A stretch of DNA of 5,086 nucleotides from Chamaesiphon sp. (GCA_026786125.1 JAJAYU010000194.1:1-5086); one strand, 5' to 3'; shown: positions 1-5,086, numbered from the stretch's first letter. Notes: generated by a model from the letters alone, not told the origin. Translations and numbers: made by a program.

Positions 1-515
1 AAGGCACTGCCCAGACTCTTATAGGCATTAGGTAGGGTATATCCGAAACGGGTGGCTAGGGCGATCGCCTTTTCATCAGCGTCGATCGCTTCTTTGAGAT
101 ATCGATCGCTATTATTGCGGGCATACAAGCGATAACCAGATACGCCACAGAGTCCCAAGGCGAGAATTAGTAATAGACCATCTTGTACCCATAACTCGCC
201 TACAGCACCGCCCAGACCGATCGCGAGAGCTGCCATTTCCCAGCCATCGCGGGAGATCGTATCATTTTGGACTCGTGCGACTTCATGCCAAAATAACAGA
301 TTTCGTTGATCTAGAGCCAGCCGTTCCCACTTGATGAGATCGATCTGGATTTCAACTTGATCTTTGCCCAATTCTTCACTGCGAACTAGGGGCGGATTGA
401 CTTCGACAGTAGTTTCCACAGTTACCCAGCTTTGGAGTTCTGGTGGGAGCAAACTTTTGAGCCGACGCAGTTCACTCATTTCAGCACGAGCAGAGGCAGC
501 AGAGTAGGATGTCAT
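1..515 (-). CDS. DUF3318 domain-containing membrane-associated protein (3' end outside window)
   Basis: Translating the minus strand from the ATG at 515-513 gives 171 open codons that run off the left edge, so the C-terminus is missing. The protein starts MTSYSAASARAEMSELRRLK and matches, from memory, the cyanobacterial DUF3318 family (about 180-200 residues, function unknown), so most of it is present. Visible layout: a soluble N-terminal part (about 1-90) containing LLPPELQSW at 22-30, FWHEVAR at 75-81, then two hydrophobic stretches (about 93-109 and 111-131), then a basic/acidic tail with ADEKAIALATRFGY at 146-159. It is therefore probably anchored in a membrane. The HEVAR and later A-D-E/GY segments recall the layout of M48-type zinc peptidases, but the second histidine of HExxH is replaced by arginine, so no catalytic activity is claimed. 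No strong Shine-Dalgarno precedes the start. It is divergent from the CAP gene and shares no obvious function with it. Confidence 0.88.
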   Translation of the reverse strand, partial: MTSYSAASARAEMSELRRLKSLLPPELQSWVTVETTVEVNPPLVRSEELGKDQVEIQIDLIKWERLALDQRNLLFWHEVARVQNDTISRDGWEMAALAIGLGGAVGELWVQDGLLLILALGLCGVSGYRLYARNNSDRYLKEAIDADEKAIALATRFGYTLPNAYKSLGSA

Positions 516-724
516 GGCGATAGTTTAGATCGATCGTAGTTACTATTTTAGCGAATTTTTGACCGAGGATGTCAGAGTTGACTATTTCCCAGATTACACC
601 ATACCTATGAGATCGATCGCAGTTAATTTTGATCGATGATGTCATTTTGGATTGATTCGATGGTGAATGTTCCCGATTGAGGGTCGAAACTAGCGGATCT
701 ACCTAAAACATTGAGTAAACTCAG
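516..724. other. Divergent intergenic spacer with GATCGATCG direct repeats
   Basis: This is the 209 bp upstream spacer of two divergent genes, so promoters for both should lie here. I could not find a convincing -35/-10 pair on either strand. It contains two near-identical 15-mers, GATCGATCGTAGTTA at 528-542 and GATCGATCGCAGTTA at 611-625, which differ at one base. A third GATCGAT follows at 631-637. The repeats include the HIP1 core CGATCG, so they may simply reflect local HIP1 expansion. Confidence 0.5.
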
Positions 725-1297
725 ATGAAATACTACATACTAGGCACTTTCTGGACATTAATTACTGTCATGGCGATCATGCCTACAGTCAAAGCGGATG
801 TTAGCATTAGTTTACCCACAGAAGGGCTGCCACAAACTGAGCCGCAATCGATCGCACCCAAAAATTTGCCATCAATACCTGCTGTTGTCATGAATAGCTC
901 CGAAATATCAATTTACAATCGAGTCAATCGATATCGGCAGTCCCAGAATTTACCCCCGTTGACTCTGGATCCGATTATTTCCGCTCAAGCCAAGGCACAC
1001 AGCGAAGAAATGGCTAAAATCGGACGGATCGGACATCAAGGTTTTAACGATCGCGTTCAATCAGTTGCTAAGGAGATTGTCTACCGTAGTGCCGCCGAAA
1101 ATGTCGGCTACAGCGTCGGCTACGCACAGCCTGAGGCAATCGCGGTGGAAGACTGGATCGGCAGTCCTGGACACCAAAAAAATATGGTCGGTCGTTATGA
1201 TCTAACTGGGATTGGATCAGTCAAAAATGCTAGGGGTGAAACTTACTTTACCCAAATTTTTATCAAAAAAGCATGGTATGTAAAAGATGCTGATTAA
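725..1297 (+). CDS. Secreted CAP (SCP/YkwD-like) domain protein
   Basis: The product is 190 residues. An N-terminal signal peptide is clear: K2, a hydrophobic core at about 4-20, and a VKA-type cleavage site near residue 24, so export across the plasma membrane is expected. Residues 25-58 are a proline-rich linker. The CAP domain spans about 62-182: YNRVNRYR at 64-71, HSEEMA at 92-97, GHQGF at 103-107, AEN at 124-126, GSPGHQKNM at 146-154 and YFTQIF at 174-179. These are the hallmark segments of bacterial CAP proteins, with H92 and H150 as candidate members of the conserved His/Glu site. Bacterial CAP proteins act outside the cytoplasm, but their biochemical role is mostly unsettled and I assign none here. 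No good ribosome binding site precedes the ATG, which is common in cyanobacteria. The signal peptide beginning directly at this ATG supports the start. The RNase D-like gene follows 21 bp downstream on the same strand. Confidence 0.9.
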   Translation: MKYYILGTFWTLITVMAIMPTVKADVSISLPTEGLPQTEPQSIAPKNLPSIPAVVMNSSEISIYNRVNRYRQSQNLPPLTLDPIISAQAKAHSEEMAKIGRIGHQGFNDRVQSVAKEIVYRSAAENVGYSVGYAQPEAIAVEDWIGSPGHQKNMVGRYDLTGIGSVKNARGETYFTQIFIKKAWYVKDAD

Positions 1298-1318
1298 TTA
1301 CGACTGGCTCCGCTCAAT

Positions 1319-1942
1319 ATGGAAGATTTTCAGATATTTGATCGAGATTTAGATGATACTGCCACTGCTCGGTATCTAACGGCTGAATCGATCGCCGTTG
1401 ATACTGAGACAATGGGCTTAAACTATATTCGCGACAGGTTATGCCTAGTTCAATTGTTTTCGCCTGGATTGTTGACGGTAATCAAGATTGCCAAAGGACA
1501 GACTGCGGCACCTAATTTAAAGCGAGTGATGGAAGCGGCTCAAGTTACCAAAGTTTTTCACTTTGCGAGATTTGATGTCGCTCAATTGCGTCATCGGTTG
1601 GGAATTGAAACCCAACCAATTTTCTGTACCAAAATTGCCAGTAAACTGATCCGAACCTACTCATCTAGTCACGGTTTGAAGACATTGGTGCAGCAACTGG
1701 AAGGGGTAGAACTCGATAAATCTGCTCAATGTTCAGATTGGGGCGATGCGGAAAATCTCACTGAGGATCAGCTTCGCTATGCGGCAAATGATGTCCGCTA
1801 CCTGATTAGTATGCGGGAGAAGTTAACAGTTAAGTTACAACGCGAAGATCGGTGGGAATTGGCACAGGATTGTTTTAAGGCTCTACCGACAATTATCTCG
1901 CTAGATTTGTTGCAGTACGAGGATATCTTCTCTCACCGTTAA
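1319..1942 (+). CDS. RNase D-like 3'-5' exonuclease (DEDDy family)
   Basis: The product is a 207-residue single-domain exonuclease of the DnaQ/RNase D superfamily. The DEDDy metal-binding set is intact: D28 and E30 in VDTETMGL, D86 in HFARFDVAQL, and Y154 with D158 in LRYAANDVRYL. The RNase D signature LDKSAQCSDWG lies at 132-142. The family hydrolyses RNA 3' ends with two metal ions, typically in the maturation of tRNA and other stable RNAs. E. coli RNase D is about 375 residues with C-terminal HRDC domains. This protein lacks them, as is usual for the short cyanobacterial form, so it is not truncated. It starts 21 bp after the CAP gene and is likely in the same transcript, although the functions show no obvious link. 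It converges on the desaturase gene and shares the terminator at 2084-2126. The substrate cannot be inferred from the sequence. Confidence 0.92.
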   Translation: MEDFQIFDRDLDDTATARYLTAESIAVDTETMGLNYIRDRLCLVQLFSPGLLTVIKIAKGQTAAPNLKRVMEAAQVTKVFHFARFDVAQLRHRLGIETQPIFCTKIASKLIRTYSSSHGLKTLVQQLEGVELDKSAQCSDWGDAENLTEDQLRYAANDVRYLISMREKLTVKLQREDRWELAQDCFKALPTIISLDLLQYEDIFSHR

Positions 1943-1949
1943 ATTAAAT

Positions 1950-2071
1950 CGTAGGCTCGTTGGTAGGTTGGGTTGAAGAATGTTGGCGGAGCCTCTCCTT
2001 CAGGAGACAACCCAACATTTCTAAGCTTTTGTTGTGTTTGTTGGGTTTCACTCCGCTCAACCCAACCTACG
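1950..2071. repeat. Nested inverted-repeat element (MITE-like/dispersed cyanobacterial repeat)
   Basis: The outer arms GTAGGTTGGGTTGA (1963-1976) and TCAACCCAACCTAC (2057-2070) are a perfect 14 bp inverted repeat. A further CGTAGG/CCTACG pair lies at 1950-1955 and 2066-2071. Inside are AATGTTGG/CCAACATT (1979-1986/2012-2019) and a tight hairpin TCTCCT-TC-AGGAGA (1994-2007). Alternative pairings exist: GTTGGGTT with AACCCAAC at 1967-1974/2009-2016, and again at 2040-2047/2059-2066. Each half can therefore fold alone, or the whole can fold as one. The GTAGGTTGGGTT terminal motif is, from memory, a widespread dispersed repeat in filamentous cyanobacteria. It has no ORF and no clear target-site duplication, so its mobility is unproven. 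Confidence 0.7.
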
Positions 2072-2083
2072 CCTGATTCAATC

Positions 2084-2126
2084 TTAAAATAAAGCCCCAA
2101 CTACCAGAGTCGAGGCTTTATTTTAA
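2084..2126. terminator. Bidirectional intrinsic terminator between convergent genes
   Basis: A perfect 13 bp inverted repeat, TTAAAATAAAGCC (2084-2096) and GGCTTTATTTTAA (2114-2126), surrounds a 17-nt loop. Each strand reads as a short GC clamp followed by a U-rich run, so the hairpin can stop transcripts from both directions. It lies 142 bp after the exonuclease stop and 18 bp after the desaturase stop. The stem is A/T-rich, which makes it weaker than a classical GC-rich terminator. Confidence 0.75.
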
Positions 2127-2143
2127 TTCAATGAAAAAGAGAT

Positions 2144-2989
2144 CTAAGTTGTCGGTGGTAAAATCACCCGTTTTGCTAAACCAAGCTTTTGTAATAACTT
2201 AATCGACCACCAAGTCATATCGATTTCCCACCAAGCCCAACCACCTTTAGCGACATTTGGATAAGCATGATGATTATTGTGCCAGCCTTCGCCGTAGGTT
2301 AATAATGCTGCCCACCAAAGGTTTCGCGAATTGTCATCAGCTTCATGTGACCGATAGCCCCACATGTGACTAGCGGAATTGATCAACCAAGTACTGTGCC
2401 AGAGAATTACCGCACGGACAAATACGCCATAAATCACAAATGACCAACCGCCGATCGCGTACAATAGCAATCCGACTGGAATTTGGAGAAACAGAAAGTA
2501 TTTATCTAACCACCGATAGTAAGCATCTTTTGCTAAATCTGGTGCAGCGCGTTTATATTCATCAAGATTGAAAAAGTTTGATTTAGGATAGAAAATCCAC
2601 AGCATGTGGCTCCACCAGAATCCACGTTTCGCTGAGTAAGGATCTTTGTCCCAATCTTCCGTGTATAGATGATGCTGCCTGTGTCCGGCTACCCAGAAAA
2701 TCGGCCCACCTTGGAGAGCTAACGCACCGAGGGTAGCAAATACATATTCCAACGGTTTAGGTACAGTGAAGCTGCGATGTGTCAGCAAACGGTGAAATCC
2801 TAAACAAATTCCGATCGACCCAAATAGCCAGTGGAGAAAAATTGCTGCTCCTAGTGCAGACCAATTAAAGTACCACGGTGCCGCTAATGCGACTAGATGG
2901 AAAGATCCAAAGAAAAATACATTTGTCCAACTCAATGGCGTTGTATCAACTTGCCTTTGTGCTTTCGTTTCCGTAAAATTGGCAGTCAT
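2144..2989 (-). CDS. desC: Acyl-lipid fatty-acid desaturase, delta-9 type (DesC family)
   Basis: The product is a 281-residue integral membrane desaturase. All three diiron histidine boxes are present: HRLLTH at 66-71, HRQHH at 103-107 and HNNHH at 237-241, with the extra conserved H208 in SASH. Hydrophobic segments lie at about 23-40, 44-63, 82-98 and 164-200. Length and motifs match cyanobacterial delta-9 acyl-lipid desaturases, which introduce the first double bond into acyl chains on membrane glycerolipids using O2 and ferredoxin. The middle region (DWDKDPYSAKRGFWWSH at 112-128, then YPKSNFF) differs from the classic DesC1 form I recall, so it may be DesC2 or another subgroup; desC is used in the broad sense. 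The ATG at 2989 has no Shine-Dalgarno. The gene is divergent from a TetR-family fusion regulator across a 241 bp spacer with two palindromic operators, which suggests regulation by that protein. Confidence 0.9.
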   Translation of the reverse strand: MTANFTETKAQRQVDTTPLSWTNVFFFGSFHLVALAAPWYFNWSALGAAIFLHWLFGSIGICLGFHRLLTHRSFTVPKPLEYVFATLGALALQGGPIFWVAGHRQHHLYTEDWDKDPYSAKRGFWWSHMLWIFYPKSNFFNLDEYKRAAPDLAKDAYYRWLDKYFLFLQIPVGLLLYAIGGWSFVIYGVFVRAVILWHSTWLINSASHMWGYRSHEADDNSRNLWWAALLTYGEGWHNNHHAYPNVAKGGWAWWEIDMTWWSIKLLQKLGLAKRVILPPTT

Positions 2990-3025
2990 AAGTAATTAGG
3001 TTTTAGGTGGTGAGCTATGAGTTCC

Positions 3026-3052
3026 AGACTATGGATTTTAGACTGTGGGTTT
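3026..3052. repeat. Short tandem duplication, 14 bp period
   Basis: AGACTATGGATTT (3026-3038) and AGACTGTGGGTTT (3040-3052) match at 11 of 13 positions with a 14 bp period. They lie in the probable 5' untranslated region of the desaturase. They look like a degenerate tandem duplication rather than a protein site. Confidence 0.5.
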
Positions 3053-3065
3053 CAATTGGCGCGTT

Positions 3066-3071
3066 AGTATA
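3066..3071 (-). promoter_or_regulatory. Candidate -10 element for the desaturase gene
   Basis: The minus strand reads TATACT, five of six to the TATAAT consensus, about 80 bp upstream of the desaturase start. A 7 bp inverted repeat flanks it (GCGTTAG at 3061-3067, CTAACGC at 3079-3085). The expected -35 position falls in the heptamer repeat and reads AGGGGT, a poor match. A second minus-strand candidate is TATACC at 3141-3136, whose -35 region would overlap the first palindrome. Confidence 0.25.
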
Positions 3072-3077
3072 GATTCA

Positions 3078-3112
3078 CCTAACGCCTAACCCCTAATCCC
3101 CAACCCCTAATT
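3078..3112. repeat. Degenerate heptanucleotide tandem repeat, five units (consensus CCTAAYC)
   Basis: Five consecutive 7-mers fill this stretch exactly: units start at 3078, 3085, 3092, 3099 and 3106. All fit CCYAAYN, and four of the five begin CCTAA. This resembles the short tandemly repeated repetitive (STRR) heptamers described in filamentous cyanobacteria. It sits between the two divergent genes, on the desaturase side of the palindromic operators. Confidence 0.75.
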
Positions 3113-3137
3113 CTTCGACACAGCGCAGGTATCTAGG

Positions 3138-3143
3138 TATAGT
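3138..3143 (+). promoter_or_regulatory. Candidate -10 element for the TetR-family regulator gene
   Basis: TATAGT matches TATAAT at five of six positions. The upstream TTCGAC at 3114-3119 is 18 bp away but is a poor -35. If this promoter is used, transcription starts near 3150, so both palindromes lie in the first ~70 bases of the transcribed region. Repression would then be by blocking an initiating or early elongating polymerase. Confidence 0.25.
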
Positions 3144-3156
3144 AAAAGTAATAGGT

Positions 3157-3173
3157 TGCAAGTAACGCTTGCA
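3157..3173. promoter_or_regulatory. Palindromic operator 1 (putative TetR-family binding site)
   Basis: TGCAAGTAACGCTTGCA has perfect 6 bp arms (TGCAAG/CTTGCA) around a 5 bp centre. Its arms are identical to those of the second palindrome at 3203-3219, and the two 17-mers agree at 13 of 17 positions. A dyad of about 17 bp next to a divergent TetR gene is typical of that family's operators. Binding by the adjacent regulator is inferred. Confidence 0.7.
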
Positions 3174-3202
3174 TTTATATCTTAACAATCTTTTTTCAGA
3201 TC

Positions 3203-3219
3203 TGCAAGTGGTACTTGCA
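3203..3219. promoter_or_regulatory. Palindromic operator 2 (putative TetR-family binding site)
   Basis: TGCAAGTGGTACTTGCA is a near-perfect dyad with 7 bp arms and a 3 bp centre, stronger than operator 1. It ends 11 bases before the regulator's ATG, so a bound repressor would block transcription into its own gene. Its centre is 46 bp from that of operator 1. I saw no third copy in this window. Confidence 0.75.
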
Positions 3220-3230
3220 TTTTATCCTTA

Positions 3231-4499
3231 ATGGCTATCGCAACACATCTTCAGAAACCTTCCGTCATGCCATCTTCGCGCAATCTGACTCGACAGAAAT
3301 TAATTCATGCGGCGATCGAATTATTTGCTAGTCAAGGGGTCAGTGAGACTACTACCAAGCAAATTGCCGAATTAGCTCAGGTCAATGAAGTGACGTTGTT
3401 TCGGCAATTTGGCAACAAGCATGGCTTGCTCCTGGCGGTGATCGAAGATGCGGATGTATTCGCCCAATTGGGGCAAAACTTAGTTACCAAACTCGAACCA
3501 AGTAGTAGCTTGCCCCAGATGCTGCGCGAGTATGCAAATACCTGTCTTCAGGCACTAGAACAGACTCCAGCCGTAATTCGATCGCTAGTGGGCGAATCGG
3601 GACAATATTCGATCGAGAATCGCCAAGGATTGGGGCGGAGTTTCGATCTGGCAAATCGGCGGGTAGCCAAGTATCTCAAGACTAATCTGGGCGAGTCAAA
3701 GTCCGAGCTACAATTACCTGTCGAACAATTGGCGAGCTTATTAAATACCCTGCTATTTGGCTATGCCACGATCGAATTAACTAGCGAATTTCATGGGCTG
3801 TGGCGGGATCGGGAGGATTTCCTCGATCGAGTTGTTGCCCTATTTTTAGCAGGTGCGGTACCTCAAGGTACTTCTGAGCCAGCTTCAATTAATCGATCCG
3901 AGCATCAATCCAATCATCAATCAATTCCACTCGATCTACCTGAACCAATCGTCCATCAGATCCTACAACAAGCAAAAAAACACAGCTTACAGACTTACGC
4001 GCTTGCCTACGTGTTGTTTGGAGCTGGATTGAGTGCCAGTGAGATTGTGTTGTTGACTCGATCTAATCATCTGAGTATGATTGATCGACAGTTATTTCAG
4101 ATTACCCAAGGATCGGCGCGTCAAGTCCCGATCAATCAGTGGATTATGGGCAAGCGGTATGGCTCCTATCTCAAAAATCCCCTGACACAGTGGCTCAAAA
4201 GTCGTAAAGATGCTCAGGAGGCTTTGTTTCTTGGAGTCGATGGTCTGGCTCTAACTGAATTAGATTTATGTCAACAGTGGCAAGAATTAGTCCGTGAAAT
4301 CATTACCCCGACAGGTGCAACACCCGCGATCAATCAGCCGCAATCGACTTGGTGTGTGGAGCTACTAGTCAGAGGCTTAACCCTGGAAGCGATGCAGACA
4401 CTGACTGGCTGGTCAGCCAGCCAACTCGAACCTTATGTCCTTCGAGCCAAAGAGCAAACAGTGCTAACCCAGGCATTTAACCTCGATAAGACTGGGTAA
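3231..4499 (+). CDS. TetR-family regulator fused to a degenerate tyrosine-recombinase-like domain
   Basis: The product has 422 residues; ordinary TetR proteins have about 190-230. Residues 18-67 form a typical TetR DNA-binding head: LIHAAIELFASQGV at 24-37, then a helix-turn-helix over about 40-62 ending in LFRQF and NKHGLL. Residues 70-208 are helical and fit the TetR dimer/ligand half. A polar linker rich in Ser, His, Gln and Asn follows (about 211-235). Residues 240-415 line up in order with a tyrosine-recombinase catalytic domain: YVLFGAGLSASE at 260-271 resembles the box-I pattern GxGLRxSE, ARQVPI at 296-301 resembles KxRxVPL, LTGW at 391-394 resembles LLGH, and Y402 sits where the nucleophile is expected. 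The box-I arginine and the HxxR motif are not visible, so strand cleavage is unlikely. An alternative start is M13 (3267). The gene is divergent from the desaturase and preceded by two palindromes, so it probably regulates itself and perhaps lipid desaturation. Confidence 0.85.
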   Translation: MAIATHLQKPSVMPSSRNLTRQKLIHAAIELFASQGVSETTTKQIAELAQVNEVTLFRQFGNKHGLLLAVIEDADVFAQLGQNLVTKLEPSSSLPQMLREYANTCLQALEQTPAVIRSLVGESGQYSIENRQGLGRSFDLANRRVAKYLKTNLGESKSELQLPVEQLASLLNTLLFGYATIELTSEFHGLWRDREDFLDRVVALFLAGAVPQGTSEPASINRSEHQSNHQSIPLDLPEPIVHQILQQAKKHSLQTYALAYVLFGAGLSASEIVLLTRSNHLSMIDRQLFQITQGSARQVPINQWIMGKRYGSYLKNPLTQWLKSRKDAQEALFLGVDGLALTELDLCQQWQELVREIITPTGATPAINQPQSTWCVELLVRGLTLEAMQTLTGWSASQLEPYVLRAKEQTVLTQAFNLDKTG

Positions 4500-4616
4500 T
4501 AGTTATTTGTTACGAAACGCAGCAGAAACAAACTTAGCATCCAGTTTCGGTGCTCAAAACGATAAAATAAGTAGCTATAAGTAAAAATACTTGAACCACC
4601 GCCTAATCTAACCAAG
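4500..4616. other. Spacer between the regulator gene and ycf3
   Basis: These 117 bases are A-rich and must hold the ycf3 leader. TATAAG at 4576-4581 is a possible -10 but lacks a recognisable -35. A bulged stem, AGCATCC with GGTGCT at about 4536-4553, has no following T-run, so I do not call it a terminator. Reading from the regulator gene into ycf3 is possible. Confidence 0.35.
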
Positions 4617-5086
4617 ATGCCAAGAACCCAGAAAAACGATAACTTCATCGATAAAAGCTTCACCGTCATGGCAGACATGCTACTGAAGATGATGCCCACC
4701 AGCAAAAGCGCCAAAGAAGCCTTTGTTTACTATCGCGATGGGATGTCTGCTCAAGCGGATGGCGAATACGCCGAAGCTCTGGATAACTACGAAGAAGCTC
4801 TGCGTCTCGAAGAAAATGATTACGATCGCAGTTATATCCTGTACAATATGGGCTTAATCCATGCCAGTAACGGCGAACATGAGAAAGCACTGGGACTATA
4901 TTTCCAAGCAGTCGAGCTAAATTCTCGCCTCTGTCAAGCTCTCAACAATATCGCTGTTATCTATCACTATCAAGGTGAAAAAGCCGCCGATGAAGGTGAC
5001 ATGACAGCCAGCGAAGCTGCTCTAGGCAAAGCCGCCGAGTATTGGATTCAAGCCATCAAGATCGCTCCCAATAACTATATTGAAGC
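4617..5086 (+). CDS. ycf3: Photosystem I assembly protein Ycf3 (3' end outside window)
   Basis: The open frame begins [20 protein letters not shown], the characteristic Ycf3 N-terminus, and continues for 156 codons plus two bases to the window edge. Ycf3 is about 168-173 residues, so roughly 17 are missing. It is a tetratricopeptide-repeat protein. Repeat-like helical pairs are visible at about 35-68 ([20 protein letters not shown], then [11 protein letters not shown]), 72-105 ([20 protein letters not shown], then YFQAVELN) and 108-151 ([13 protein letters not shown], then [13 protein letters not shown]), the last with an insertion. In cyanobacteria and chloroplasts the protein acts at the thylakoid membrane as an assembly chaperone for photosystem I subunits. 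It is not itself part of the finished complex. The start is fixed by the conserved N-terminus, with no strong Shine-Dalgarno before it. It supports a photosynthetic host. Confidence 0.97.
   Translation, partial: MPRTQKNDNFIDKSFTVMADMLLKMMPTSKSAKEAFVYYRDGMSAQADGEYAEALDNYEEALRLEENDYDRSYILYNMGLIHASNGEHEKALGLYFQAVELNSRLCQALNNIAVIYHYQGEKAADEGDMTASEAALGKAAEYWIQAIKIAPNNYIE

Noticed and set aside
677..705. Promoter TTGAGG-17-TACCTA upstream of the CAP gene
   Set aside because: The -10 matches consensus at only two of six positions.
1950..2071. CRISPR array
   Set aside because: The repeats are inverted and nested, with no regularly spaced direct repeats or spacers.
3078..3112. True telomere repeat from a linear replicon or eukaryotic contamination
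   Set aside because: Only five degenerate units lie inside an ordinary bacterial intergenic region between intact bacterial genes.
3231..4499. Active integrase or mobile-element gene
   Set aside because: The box-I Arg and the HxxR motif are not visible, the domain is fused to TetR, and no attachment-site duplication or tRNA gene is seen nearby.
4536..4553. Intrinsic terminator after the regulator gene
   Set aside because: The stem is bulged and is followed by an A-rich rather than a T-rich run.
4433..4714. Minus-strand open frame of 93 codons
   Set aside because: It overlaps the end of the regulator gene and the start of ycf3 in antisense and has no recognisable motif; it is a shadow frame.
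4666..4890. Minus-strand open frame of 74 codons
   Set aside because: It lies entirely antisense to ycf3, whose protein sequence is well recognised.

Overview
The window looks like chromosomal DNA of a cyanobacterium. CGATCG, the core of the cyanobacterial HIP1 octamer, occurs at least 17 times by eye in 5.1 kb. The genes fit: a DUF3318 protein, a cyanobacterial-type acyl-lipid desaturase and the photosystem I assembly factor Ycf3. Chunks of the intergenic DNA are repeats of the kind common in filamentous cyanobacteria. No species can be named from this alone.

Layout. The left end (1-515, minus) is a DUF3318 membrane-associated protein that runs off the window. A 209 bp divergent spacer separates it from a secreted CAP/SCP-domain protein (725-1297, plus). 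An RNase D-like DEDDy 3'-5' exonuclease (1319-1942, plus) follows after 21 bp, so the two are probably co-transcribed. The convergent spacer 1943-2143 holds a nested inverted-repeat element (about 1950-2071) and then a bidirectional terminator hairpin (2084-2126). This terminator is shared with the fatty-acid desaturase on the minus strand (2144-2989).

The most interesting part is the desaturase and the divergently transcribed regulator (3231-4499, plus). The regulator is 422 residues, about twice the usual TetR length. Its first half is a TetR-type repressor. Its last ~190 residues resemble a tyrosine recombinase catalytic domain that has lost most catalytic residues. The 241 bp between the two genes carries two matching 17 bp palindromes (TGCAAGT-N3-ACTTGCA type, centres 46 bp apart), a five-unit degenerate heptamer repeat and a smaller tandem duplication. 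I infer an autoregulated TetR switch that may also control membrane-lipid desaturation, analogous in layout to DesT/desaturase in Pseudomonas but built on an unusual fusion regulator.

The right end (4617 onward, plus) is ycf3, cut by the window about 17 residues before its expected end. There is no gene-free stretch longer than about 240 bases.
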